Assembly (NCBI GenBank): GCA_934045075.1
Contig: OW203724.1
Coordinates: forward strand, 23,217,721-23,281,720
Direction: 5' to 3'
DNA length: 64,000 nucleotides
Source of the DNA: Yponomeuta sedellus
Taxonomy: Eukaryota > Arthropoda > Insecta > Lepidoptera > Yponomeutidae
Positions 38,648-48,278 of this stretch are shown piece by piece; positions within the stretch are counted from its first letter, which is position 1; the number at the start of each line of letters is the position of its first letter. Under the pieces are notes generated by a model. The model had not been told where the DNA came from and did not search any database. It saw only the letters and a list, made by a program, of their open reading frames with translations. The position numbers were made by a program, and so were the translations under genes.

Positions 38648-38903
38648 CGCACCCTCAGAACTAAAGAGGCCTAAGTCAAAAAATAGTTTAAATACTCAAA
38701 AAATTCTCAAAAAATTGAGTACCTAACAATCATAGAGAGACATAAAAAGGTATGCTCTATCCGATGAATAGTAAAACAAAGGCACTTATTGTAAAAAAAG
38801 AGCATAGCGAATCTTCCGTCCACGGCATACCTTTTTATGACTCTATGATTATAACTCAATTTCACAATTTTTTGACTTAGGCCTCTTTCGTTCTGAGGGT
38901 GCG
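38648..38903. mobile_element. MITE2, 256 bp, long TIRs
   Basis: Terminal inverted repeats 38,648-38,684 and 38,867-38,903 match over 37 nt with one mismatch, starting CGCACCCTCAGAAC. A second inverted block (CATAAAAAGGTATGC) lies inside, so nearly the whole element folds. AAAT flanks both ends (38,644-38,647 and 38,904-38,907), a possible 4-bp target duplication. Single copy in this window. Confidence 0.8.
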
Positions 38904-38929
38904 AAATATTTAGTAGCTAGGTGTAGCTG

Positions 38930-39048
38930 TAAGCGGTGATAGAGGCGGTAGAACGTCGGCCTGTCATTCGAGAGGTCGTAGGTTCCAACCGACGACTTTA
39001 TTTCTAAGTTACATTGCTATCAGTAATAAGCAATGTAACTTAGAAATA
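38930..39048 (+). mobile_element. S2 SINE head interrupted by a 20-nt foldback
   Basis: The head (GCGGTGATAGAGGCGGTAGA, box B-like GTAGGTTCCAACC) runs into the body segment TTTCTAAGTTACATTGC. There an inverted copy begins after ATCAGTAATA: arms 38,999-39,018 and 39,029-39,048 are perfect. The remainder of the SINE is lost. Confidence 0.65.
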
Positions 39049-39540
39049 TAGCAATTGTACCTCTTTTTTGTATTTTGTTGTCTCTGTTATTATTTTTTGG
39101 TGTGTACTATAAAGAATATTGTAGAGAAGTATCTATATATGTAAATACTGTTAAGTTACTAATAAAAATTCCCCAAGAATTTTCTTGTCTTATCTTATAT
39201 TACATTTTGTAAATTTGTTGTAGAAATACCACTCGTTAATAAATAAATACTATTACGTTTCAATATAACTTATATTATTTTGGAGGTAACACTTAATTTC
39301 ATCCTTTATTCAATCCTCATCGCGACCCGTTTGACCCCGTTTGGGGTTATGCCTGCAAATTTTAATGCTGCCAAAAATTACAATTACTTATCCTTTGCAC
39401 ATAATGTTACGATTATCCACGCCCTTGACAAATGGCACCGGGCTCGGCCGCGCGTCGTATTTCACGGATTTTTGATTTGCTGACATTAATGCATTGCAAT
39501 CGAAGGCCGCTTTGGTTTGTTTGTTTTGTTGCCAGCGTAC
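39049..39540. other. Low-copy stretch with a possible conserved noncoding block
   Basis: 39,280-39,530 is non-repetitive with homeodomain/POU-like sites (CAAATTTTAATGC, CAATTACTT, CATTAATGCATTGC) next to GC-rich GGCTCGGCCGCGCGTCG. No coding evidence. Confidence 0.3.
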
Positions 39541-39605
39541 TCTTGAGGGGGGTAGACTGGTTCTTGAGTGGAGCCCGCGAGTCGGCAAATGCAGCGTAAC
39601 ACCCT
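39541..39605 (+). mobile_element. LINE-a scrap
   Basis: TTCTTGAGTGGAGCCCGCGA and CAAATGCAGCGTAA correspond to the LEWRPR-K-S region of the RTE-like LINE end. Confidence 0.4.
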
Positions 39606-39859
39606 GTGACCAGGGGGGCGAGTCTCTAAAATGCATAGTTGTTCAATAGAGTCATATTAGTCCGTTAATGGTCGTTTCATTCACACTATAGCGGTAGTCT
39701 AGTAACCAATCAGATTGCAATGGTACAACCCGTGCTACCTAACTCGGCGTCTCGCGCGATACAATCTCCTTCGCAATGCCTATTTAAATAGTCAATAAAT
39801 CAGCCATTATTCGTCCTTTAAAAATATTTTCCCAGCATTTAGAATGGAGAATAGTGTCC
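39606..39859. other. Unannotated spacer
   Basis: No recognisable feature. Confidence 0.3.
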
Positions 39860-39975
39860 AAATAACTCAGCACTTCAAATTGCCAATCCTGGATGGGCAC
39901 GCGTGCTATTTAAGCCCGTACTCTTTCTGTGAGAGAAGGCATGTGCCCTGCAGTGGGACATTTATAGGCTATATC
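39860..39975 (+). mobile_element. S2 SINE 3' half
   Basis: CAGCACTTCAAATTGCCAAT, GGATGGGCACGCGTGCTATT, and GTGCCCTGCAGTGGGACATT ending TATAGGCTAT. Head missing. Confidence 0.65.
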
Positions 39976-40573
39976 ATTTTAAATAAAGAATGGAATATCT
40001 GTCTCAGTTGACACCATTGAGACATCTTCACAATATCACAATGGTGTAGCTATTACTAGTAATAAAAAAACTGTCGACATCCAACGGTACCAGTATCACT
40101 ATCAATCATTGAGCACAATTTACTAGTTAGGATCATACGTAGCGGTAAAGGTCTTCCCTCACTGGTTAGTGTTTCTGAACATTGGAATAACACTATCTGC
40201 AAGATGAATACTGTTTCATTATGAAGGTATTAAGATAATTTGCCCAGCGCTTCCCCTCTTCTATTTTCCCTTTTCTTTGCCTAGTTTGGGCTTACATCGA
40301 AACCTTGAAATGAAGTAGAACATAAACTTGAATTTCTGTGTAAAATCGTATTTTTAAACTCGGTGTAGACAGCGTAACTAATGTAGACCAGTTTAAACTA
40401 GTCGCAACCAATTCGGATTTATATTTTGGGGTAGGAAGCGTCGGCGAAACCAACCATATTTTTAAGCAACCCGTGGCTTTTACGTACACTTCAAAATCGG
40501 TATATCAACTTAAATAAATATTTGTACTATTACTAGAAGCATTTTAACAGTTTTTTTGCATTTTTGTAAAGTG
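39976..40573. other. Unannotated spacer
   Basis: A small ACACCATTG/CAATGGTGT inverted pair near 40,010-40,046 is the only structure seen. No gene. Confidence 0.35.
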
Positions 40574-40748
40574 ATGTCCGTGCTTCACAAGGCACGCGGC
40601 TTGATAATTTCTGACAGTAAGGCCCGCCACTGTCTTACAATCTTCGACCAAGCCGGAATTAGCCCCCATGGTGGAGTATGGCTTAACTTTCCTGCGTTGC
40701 AGGAAGAGACTTGTGCTCCAGCAGTGGGAACAAACAAAGGATTGATAA
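40574..40748 (-). repeat. RptA copy with internal deletion
   Basis: Reverse RptA in which GTGCTTCACAAGGCACG joins directly to CGGCTTGATAATTTCTGACA, so about 80 bp present in other copies are missing. Confidence 0.65.
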
Positions 40749-41275
40749 GCATTGCAAGGAACACGAAAAATTTTATTTACGGGAATAAAAAGAAGAATAT
40801 CTAAAAATATTGCATAGGTAGATCTTCTTTTTACGCTAAGTTCTATGACTCAGTTTTCCTCTCGAATTGTTCGTTCACTTTTAAAAATATTACTTTAACT
40901 TTAACCCTGCCGTAATACAGTTAATACTAGTACGGAGGGTTTTGCACCTTTTCTTGCATGAAACTATAATAGTTACGGCTTATTTTTGTACCATGTATAT
41001 GTTGTTGTTGTTGTTGAACTACAGCATCGTATCAGTGTGAAAAGAGCCTTACTCTCTGTACGCTTATTAGTCTGTCAATCACTATAGACAGCAATAGTGC
41101 ACGCGGGGATTAATGAATTTGGGATTTACTCCTTCTTGCACTAAGTTGGTTAGTTACAAGCTCAACCTTTGCCCCGGTTCCTGTATAGTGTAAGCAGCCT
41201 ATACACGGAAATGTGGCTGATTTGATAACCACAATTATTTGATCAGTAATTAAAAATGCAATCTACTTCGACTAT
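40749..41275. other. Unannotated stretch
   Basis: A (GTT)5 run at 40,999-41,015. No gene or family recognised. Confidence 0.35.
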
Positions 41276-41535
41276 TAATTTTCGACTCTGAAGTGGAAGT
41301 GGGCGGGACACTTGGCCAGGCGGAATGATGGCAGATGGACGAAGGCAGTGACGGAGTGGCGGCCGTGGGAGGGGGAACGGTCGGTGGGCAGACCAGCAGC
41401 CAGATGGTCAGATGACCTATGTAATGTAGCCGGCAAGCAGTGGATGAGACTAGCGCGAGACCGTGCTGGCTGGCGTGGAAATGAAGAGGCCTATACCCAG
41501 CAGTGGGGCTTACCGGGCTGATGATGATGATAAAT
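41276..41535 (+). mobile_element. LINE-a C-terminal end, best-preserved copy
   Basis: Encodes LKWKWAGHLARRNDGRWTKA, EWRPWEGERSVGRPAARW, SDDLCNVAGKQWMRLARDRA and EEAYTQQWGLPG-stop in one open frame, then a (GAT)4 tail. This is the ORF2 C-terminus of an RTE-type non-LTR retrotransposon. It is 5'-truncated just before the LKWKW block. The open frame suggests a relatively young insertion. Confidence 0.75.
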
Positions 41536-41564
41536 TTTAAGTACAGATGCAAAATGACAAAAAA

Positions 41565-41825
41565 GATTTTTAAAACCTATCTATAGACTAAAAATTCCAC
41601 CCATGCCGGGATTCGAATCCGCGACCGCTGGCTATCCGTGCCAGCGCTCTTTCCAACTGAGCTAATGGGCGACGGTGAGTTGCCCATTAGCTCAGTTGGA
41701 TCAGTCAAATTTCGAACCTCTTTACAATATTCTGTGTATTACGTACAGGCAGCGACATCAAACCTATTAAGCCTCTAAATGGGTTTTTAAAATTGTCCTT
41801 AGCACGGGTTAGTGCATCAAAAAGA
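41565..41825. repeat. tRS head-to-head pair, subfamily B
   Basis: A minus-strand unit (domain 41,599-41,670, D-arm AACTGAGCTAATGGGC) is followed after 11 nt by the inverse of its own last 19 nt (41,682-41,700), then the body inverted, then the tail in forward orientation. The right-hand tRNA-like domain is missing beyond the D-arm. Confidence 0.75.
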
Positions 41826-42334
41826 ATATTATCTTGCCCAATTTAGTAAACAAGATCCTACCGGTAAAGTATGACTTAGTCGAAAACTGCCATATTCCGA
41901 TAAATTAAGTAACCACTTTTAGATTACACGCTGCTAAATTTATAAAGAAAGTCATGAATTTGCGAGAGCTTAACAATTTTTGGCATGAAATGTCAATTTT
42001 GAGGTTAGAATCTTGTTTACTACATTGGAAAAGTAGGGATAAATAGACTGTACCTCTCACATGCCTTCTCTCAGAGAGACAGTTTTTTAAATTGGAAAAG
42101 TAAGGACAAATAGACTGTATACAGCCTGCTGTAGTATTCACATGAACAATAAGTAATATTAACATTCTAAGTAACTGTCAGGCAAAAGAGTTCTCTCTCT
42201 TACACAGATGAGCTCACCTTTGTATATGTTATTTCTTATGTGATGTCCTGTTTTATATTTCGTGTACAAGAAAGTGTTGTTGCAAGCCTGCAATTGGGTG
42301 TAAGGCTAGATTATTAGTTTTATAATGTCTCTAG
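41826..42334. other. Unannotated stretch with a short direct repeat
   Basis: ATTGGAAAAGTAGGGATAAA (42,024-) recurs as ATTGGAAAAGTAAGGACAAA (42,093-), 69 bp apart, with an S2-tail-like piece between them. No gene. Confidence 0.4.
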
Positions 42335-42490
42335 TTAGAATATTTTTGGGGCTTACTCGCGTAGTAATTTATTGCTATTTTACCTCGACGTTTCGACGAC
42401 GTTACAGTCATCGTGGTCACGAGAAGACTGATGGCTGGCACCCGTTCGCATCTTCGGCTGATAAGGTTTCAGACTACCCTCAATCAGCCA
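42335..42490 (+). repeat. PLE-like dispersed repeat
   Basis: ACCTCGACGTTTCGACGACG, GTCATCGTGGTCACGAGAAG and ACTGATGGCTGGCACCCG. Related to 15,890-16,010. Resemblance to Penelope-like terminal regions is tentative. Confidence 0.4.
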
Positions 42491-42949
42491 TCACAAAGCA
42501 CTATTAGGGTTGTGCGACACACTACACTGACAATGTCGGACGATAAATATTCTATGTGTTCAAGTCGCGAAAGTTTAAAATATGTTATAATGTCTCTGTT
42601 ATATTGTGTAACGTAATATCCGGTGCCTGTGTCTATTAAGTATATAAATAAATAATTCCATCAGCGGTTCCAATATTGCTTAAACATTCAAATCACAGCG
42701 TTGCAGTGGTCGTTTTCTTTTAATCTTCGGCCGGACGTAAGGCCTAAGTTATTTAGGTGCCACCCGAAAGCTGGTTTTGTATTCTGAACCGAACTCCGGT
42801 CATCTTTATGCCACGCCGTAACCGTTTATTGTCATAAAAATAACTATTTAGATACCCGCAGTAAGAAGTCAGTAAACCAGGGGTTCTCGAGCGGAAGTGT
42901 CGCTGTGAGAAAGTCACTTGCTTCGAGTAAATAATAGAATAGTTTCCAC
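42491..42949. other. Unannotated spacer
   Basis: No recognised feature. 42,640-42,655 is a short AAATA run. Confidence 0.3.
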
Positions 42950-43112
42950 ACAACACAATCATTTGTCCTGGTCCCGAAGTAGGACACCCTGTGCTATGGT
43001 AACCAAGCAAGGATATCACATACATAGAAATACACCCAGACTGAGTCTATGTACGACGGCCCCCTCTGGTATTGAACCCATGACCTCCTCCATTGTAAGG
43101 CAGTCGTATCCA
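42950..43112 (-). mobile_element. S3 SINE
   Basis: Reverse S3: tail CCCGAAGTAGGACACCCTGT, body CACCCAGACTGAG, head with GGTATTGAACCCATGACCTC. Degenerate box B. Confidence 0.65.
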
Positions 43113-43654
43113 TTTTGTAGACTTTGAATTTTCTGGGATATAGATTTGCCCGCGACTTCTTATACGACAACGACGATTTCTACTGACAAGTTTTCCAACT
43201 CCTTTTCATACCTTTAAGGGCAAAATTTCATGTCTAGGGTACTAAAGTCATTTTAACTTCATATCCGGTGATCCACTGATTAGTGGATCTTTAAACCATC
43301 TATAACGTAAAAAAGTAATGAAGAGGAAGAAAAAATATTATTTAACGCCATCCATAATTATACAGAAAACAAAGCAGGTTTAAGCAGGTATCCTTAAGGC
43401 TTTGCTGTATTGTACACTTATTAAAGTGCCATTAAAGTAATAATAATAATAATAATATAAAACAAAAGCAGAAGAAACTAGAAAAAACTTTTCACTAGTA
43501 GGTGAAAAGTTTTGTAGTACTTACGAGAGTACAATTTTTAAAAACTCTGTGGATTACTCTGTACGATGTCTGACAGTCAGTCAGTCAGACACATTTGTGG
43601 TTTAAATAAATATATAAGAATTTTGGTAAAATTTTCTCAGGTTTCTAGTGCGGT
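43113..43654. other. Unannotated stretch
   Basis: Contains an (AAT)n run near 43,438-43,455, a 12-nt foldback AAAACTTTTCAC/GTGAAAAGTTTT around 43,484-43,513, and a (GTCA)n piece at 43,569-43,592. No gene. Confidence 0.4.
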
Positions 43655-44040
43655 TAGTCATGAGCGGTGGTAGCCTAGTGGGTAAAACAATTGACTCAAA
43701 AGCAAGAGCCGCAGGTTCGATCCCCACTGCGGGATGTACCAACAATTTTGTTACATTTCAAAGTTACGTACATTTAGAAAGACGTACAGAAGGAAAACAT
43801 CATGAGGAAACCCGCTGCTTGGTTTGCTCTGCACTTATTGCAGATCAAACCAAGCAGTCGCAAACCAAGCAGCAGTACCTCTTTCCAGTGGGCTAGGCTG
43901 ACTAAGCTGTCAGGATGGTATAGCTGCTGGGCAGGCCTACACCACACAAAAACAACGTTCCAGGTACTGCACCATCCGAGTGGTCCCTTCACCCATCTAG
44001 TGTGAGTAAAGGTGCCACTGGACATGATTTAAATCATCTC
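43655..44040 (+). mobile_element. S4 tRNA-derived SINE, long copy with foldback
   Basis: Head GCGGTGGTAGCCTAGTGGGT (box A) and GCAGGTTCGATCCCCACT (box B), then GGAAAACATCATGAGGAAAC. A foldback at 43,815-43,857 (19-nt arms, one mismatch) duplicates CTGCTTGGTTTG. The tail continues to GTGGTCCCTTCACCCATCTA. Confidence 0.7.
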
Positions 44041-44344
44041 ATTACGTAGATGCAATGGCAAAAGTTATAGTCATGCATAGCCTATAATGTTGCAGCAAGT
44101 TGTCTTTAAGAGAACACCTTATGCTTTACTACTATTGGTGGCTTCAGGTGTATAGGAAATCACTTAAAGTTTTAGTGAAGTTGTGCAAGATTTAATGGTG
44201 AGGTTTGACCAATCCATAGGTAGTAAATCCTCGATTCCGTCCATTCTATCTCTCATGTGGGATTTTATCCACATACACAATTTTTGACAAATAATATGTA
44301 TACTTACGATTGCTTAAGTACGCATTTTTTTTAAGTAGCCTGTA
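44041..44344. other. Unannotated spacer
   Basis: No recognised feature. Confidence 0.3.
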
Positions 44345-44430
44345 TAAGCCTCCTTCTGTTGACTTGTAGAAAATGCTTAAGGCATTGAGTCCGCCACATT
44401 GCATATTTATTTGAGTAAAATAAAAGTATT
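44345..44430 (+). repeat. LINE-e 3' tail fragment
   Basis: GACTTGTAGAAAATGCTTAA and GAGTCCGCCACATTGC, as at 20,215-20,290. Confidence 0.45.
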
Positions 44431-44439
44431 AATATATAA

Positions 44440-44722
44440 ATAAAATAAGTCTCACTGCAGGGCACGGGCCTTCTTGTAGAGAAAGAGTATGGGCTTGATT
44501 ATCACGCGTGCCCATTGCGGATTGGTAATTCCAAGCGCTGAAGTATTTAGGTTTCTTTACGATGTTTTCCTTCACGATTAAAGAGTAGTATTGCTACTAT
44601 AACTTCGCAAGTGCATTACTTAGGAGGTAAATTCGTTGGTACATGCCGGAATTAAACCCCTACCTCCCGATTGAAAAGCCGATGTTCTACCGTGGTTATA
44701 TACTCTTTGGTTCTACCGCTGA
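44440..44722 (-). mobile_element. S2 SINE
   Basis: Reverse: tail AGTCTCACTGCAGGGCACGG, body GATGTTTTCCTTCACGATTA, and head with GCCGGAATTAAACCCCTACC and AAAGCCGATGTTCTACCG. It ends against the satellite array. Confidence 0.65.
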
Positions 44723-45850
44723 GCCCAATTTAGTTTTTATCACAGACTAGTCAGAGATGGATCAGTTTAGCACAGGACCGTGGAGAATGGCGCAGTAAAA
44801 AGGAGGCCTATGCCCAGCAGTGGGTTGATGTGGGCTGATTATATATATAGATAGATCACAGACTATTTCAATGAGCGTTTCTGGAGTGTTATAAAGAATT
44901 GTGTTTTATAAATAAGGTCGAAGCTCTTAGTCTATGATTACGTATTTTCTACTGCCCATTTTAGTTTTTATTTCATAGACTATTTCAGTGAGCGTTTCTG
45001 AAGTGTTTTAAACAATTGTGGTCCACGGATTACATCCGTGTTGTGGTCTTATAAATAGCGCAGGCCGATGATCTTAACCTGTGATTACGTATTTCTACAG
45101 CCCATTTTAGTTTTTATTTCATAGACTATTTCAGTGAGCGTTTCTGAAGTGTTTAAAACAATTGTGGTCTACGGATTACATCCGTGTTGTGGTCTTATAA
45201 ATAGCGCAGGCTGATGATCTTAACCTGTGATTACGTATTTCTACAGCCCATTTTAGTTTTTATTTCATAGACTATTTCAGTGAGCGTTTCTGAAGTTTTT
45301 AAAACAATTGTGGCCTACGGATTACATCCGTGTTGTGGTCTTATAAATAGCGCAGGCCGATGATCTTAACCTGTGATTACGTATTTCTACAGCCCATTTT
45401 AGTTTTTATTTCATAGACTATTTCAGTGAGCGTTTCTGAAGTGTTTAAAACAATTGTGGTCTACGGATTACATCCGTGTTGTGGTCTTATAAATAGCGCA
45501 GGCCGATGATCTTAACCTGTGATTACGTATTTCTACAGCCCATTTTAGTTTTTATTTCATAGACTATTTCAGTGAGCGTTTCCGAAGTGTTTTAAACAAT
45601 TGTGGTCCACGGATTACATCCGTGTTGTGGTCTTATAAATAGCGCAGGCCGATGATCTTAACCTGTGATTACGTATTTCTACAGCCCATTTTAGTTTTTA
45701 TTTCATAGACTATTTCAGTGAGCGTTTCTGAAGTGTTTTAAACAATTGTGGTCCACGGATTACATCCGTGTTGTGGTCCTATAAATAGCGCAGGCCGATG
45801 ATCTCAATCTGTGATTACGTATTTTCTACAGCCTATTTCCTATTTTAGTT
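44723..45850 (+). repeat. 146-bp tandem satellite, about seven monomers
   Basis: TTTCATAGAC recurs at 44,971, 45,117, 45,263, 45,409, 45,555 and 45,701, an exact 146-bp period. Each full monomer carries CACGGAT-TAC-ATCCGTG (7-nt arms) or its CTACGGAT variant, and CTTATAAATAGCGCAGG. The first monomer (44,855-44,970) is about 30 bp short, lacking the hairpin. The period is close to one nucleosome. No gene. Confidence 0.95.
44750..44854 (+). mobile_element. LINE-a 3' end inserted into the satellite, 11-bp target duplication
   Basis: ATCACAGACTA flanks the insert on both sides (44,739-44,749 and 44,855-44,865). The insert encodes an ISLAQDRGEWR, then EAYAQQWVDVG-stop end, and finishes GGCTGATTATATATATAGAT. 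It is a 105-bp, strongly 5'-truncated insertion. Confidence 0.8.
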
Positions 45851-46209
45851 TTTGGACTGTTTTAATTCCTGTGCTTTTATATATAACTATGAGGTTAATG
45901 CTCTCTGCTGTATCATTATGAGCGACTTGCAATAAAGCTCCATCTGTTGTCAACTGTACAGTGTTGAAGTATTTAGAAAAAATGGAACAAAGTGCCTCGT
46001 CTTCCCAGACCATTCAATCTCAGCAAAAAACCGAGCTATCAAATTAACATTTATTAATTGAATCGCGCTGTCACACTTTCATCTAGCGGTTAGATAGAGA
46101 TGGCTAATTGTGCTCCGTTTCTGCTTCTAAACTTCAAACAAGGAGACCTCGTAAGCTAGCTTAACATTGACGATATTTAATCAGAATCTTTTTAATTTAC
46201 TTTGTTACT
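45851..46209. other. Unannotated stretch
   Basis: Some TATA-like and AATAAA motifs (CTTTTATATATAAC; GCAATAAAGCTCC), but no reading frame or repeat recognised. Confidence 0.35.
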
Positions 46210-46475
46210 TTCTTCTTTAGGCTATATTAGTCCACTGCTTGACATAGCCCTCCCCTAATGAGCGCCATAGTGCAAGGTTGTGCATTCATTGGGGGTTATG
46301 ACCATAATCCCCACGCTGGGCATGCGGTTTGGGGACTGCAGTTTGGTGGAATTGTACTGCAGGGGGCGCTGCCGCCTACCCCCCGGTATGTGTCCCTTAG
46401 TCGCCTTTTACGACACCCGCGGGAAGAATTTGGGTTGGTGCTATTCTCTATGCCGACACCACACAGCCACTTTAC
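46210..46475 (-). repeat. RptB copy
   Basis: Reverse RptB with the LINE-a-like end on the left (GCTATATTAGTCCACTGCTT). The centre, GGGGGCGCTGCCGCCTACCC, is on the opposite strand to the other copies. Confidence 0.75.
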
Positions 46476-46529
46476 TTTTAATAAAACCAATCACTAGATC
46501 CATCCTCTAAGTGATTCGTGCAAGTTTTT

Positions 46530-46705
46530 TTTGTAACCTATAAACGTCCCACTGCAGGCCACATGCCTTCTCTCAGAGAGTACGGCCTAATTACCGCGCA
46601 TGCCCAGCGCAGATTTGCAATTTTAAGCGCTAGGTTATTTGAACACCTCAGACACCCAGGTTTCCTCACGGTGTTTTCCTTCACAATTTAACCGCACACA
46701 AGTCT
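46530..46705 (-). mobile_element. S2 SINE 3' half
   Basis: CTATAAACGTCCCACTGCAG to GTGTTTTCCTTCACAATTTA, reverse; head absent. Confidence 0.6.
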
Positions 46706-47204
46706 AGATGCTCTAATAAACGATGGGTTATGTCATCAAATGTACCGTCTACACACTGCATAATTCATCTGCGCCAGATGTCAAGGTCAGTTAAAGTTGG
46801 AAGGGTAAATCTCCGCATGTTACGTCTGATATTAACACAGCTAAACGTCCAAGCAATGTTGACCTTCATTTGCGTAGTGAATAGTATGGACGCTGAGCTC
46901 ACGAAGCTCTATCTAATTATTATGCTCTATGGATGCCCGCGCAAAGAGGAGTGGCATTCCGCGAGGCCGATGACCTTTGACGTAGAGCTATATAAATAGT
47001 CCTAGATAATGGCGCAGCTAATTTAGAAGTAATTAATTTTGTTAGAGCATTTTCTTTTATTGGGCAAATCATCTCTTGATTGTCGGTGTAGTTAAGTGTG
47101 TTATTAGACCTGAATTGTTAGTAACAAATTAAAGACTTTAAGTGATGTAAATTCACCAAAAATGTGTCATTCTTTGCTACAAGTATGTTATAATAGTAAT
47201 AACT
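46706..47204. other. Low-copy stretch with an 89-codon frame and promoter-like motifs
   Basis: The forward frame 46,730-46,999 has no recognisable domain. Near its end, TGACCTTTGACGT (46,971-46,983) resembles a DR1 nuclear-receptor site and is followed 6 nt later by TATATAAATAG (46,989-46,999). No downstream gene seen. Confidence 0.25.
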
Positions 47205-47372
47205 TCCCAAACTAGGATACCCTCTGATATGGTGAACAGAAAAGGACGTCAAAACGTGAAAATACACCCAGACTGAGGCCACTTGTACAGATGTATGGCG
47301 GCCCCCAGTGGGAATCAAACCCACGACCTCTGTTTTACTAGCCAAGCGCCTTAACAGCTAGACCAACAAGGT
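47205..47372 (-). mobile_element. S3 SINE, full-length
   Basis: Reverse: tail AACTAGGATACCCTCTGATA, body ACACCCAGACTGAGGCCACT, head with GGGAATCAAACCCACGACCT and AGCTAGACCAACAAGG. The best S3 copy here, followed by an (AAAT)n run at 47,376-47,405. Confidence 0.75.
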
Positions 47373-47405
47373 AGATAAATAAAAAAATAAATAAATACAT
47401 AAATA

Positions 47406-47584
47406 ACCACTAAATACAAATGATATTTTAAAATTCAGGCCTTTTCAAGTGCTTCTTAACCCTCTACCAATCAGTGGCATATAGAGGTTGCCACCCAAGG
47501 TCCAATACAATAAAAAATAGGTGTATACTAACTCTGCTCGTTAAAAGGTTATGGTTATGGTTTTTGAACCAAAACTTTCACTGT
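47406..47584. other. Unannotated spacer
   Basis: Nothing recognised. Confidence 0.3.
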
Positions 47585-47705
47585 AGATAGATAGTGAACT
47601 CTTTATTCTGCAAAAAAAGGCGATTAACATATAGATATTTCTTAAACTTAAGAGTACTGAAGGCGGCCTTATAACTAAAAGTGATCTCTTCCACACTATC
47701 TAATT
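47585..47705 (-). mobile_element. LINE-c 3' end
   Basis: GATAGATAGTGAACTCTTTA to AGTGATCTCTTCCACACTA, reverse. A second copy lies 230 bp to the right in the same orientation. Confidence 0.65.
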
Positions 47706-47814
47706 AACATTACTAATTTAATGCCGAGGAGCTTTCCGCTCTTAGAATAAGAGCTAAACCTAGTCAGAGTCTTCCGACAAATATTCAAGTAAGAGATAGA
47801 GAACGTAAGAGATA

Positions 47815-47965
47815 GTAAGAGAACGCTTTGTTGTACATAAAAAAGTAACTTACACGGATATTTTAAGAAATATCTTAAACTCTCTTGGAAAACTCTTAGG
47901 TTAAGACCTAAGAGTTCAGACGGCGGCCTTATCACTAAGAGTGATCTCTTCCAGATAACTTTGGT
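47815..47965 (-). mobile_element. LINE-c 3' end
   Basis: AAGAGAACGCTTTGTTGTAC to GTGATCTCTTCCAGATAACT, reverse. The tail is degenerate (AGTAAGAG), with no GATA run. Confidence 0.6.
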
Positions 47966-48019
47966 AAGTGATTCCGGAATTACGTTAATTTGAGACTGCT
48001 TATTTTGACAACTGTAGAC

Positions 48020-48113
48020 ATTTTTAAAAACCTATTTAGAGGTTACAAACTCCACCCATGCCGGAACTCGAACCCGCGATATCTGGCTAACCGTACCAGA
48101 GCTCTTCTAGACA
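48020..48113 (-). repeat. tRS fragment, diverged
   Basis: AAAAACCTATTTAGAGGTTA, box B-like GAACTCGAACCCGCG, and GGCTAACCGTACCAGAGCTC. The D-arm and body are missing. Confidence 0.6.
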
Positions 48114-48278
48114 TCCTTAATTCTTCGAATCAGCAAAGCCTTCTAACATCAGAGACTCACATCACTGACAGATGCAATCGCAGCCCACGGTACTAACCTG
48201 TTAACATTGTGCAGTCGACGGGACATCAGCCTTTAGAAAGTTATATATGTATATTAAACCGGTTGAATGGCGATTATT

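Noticed and set aside
42350..42420. Hammerhead ribozyme in the PLE-like repeat
   Set aside because: The CGAAACGTCG part is present on the minus strand, but I could not find a CUGANGA core in the right place.
46730..46999. 89-codon frame as a gene
   Set aside because: No recognisable domain, start context, intron or polyadenylation evidence.
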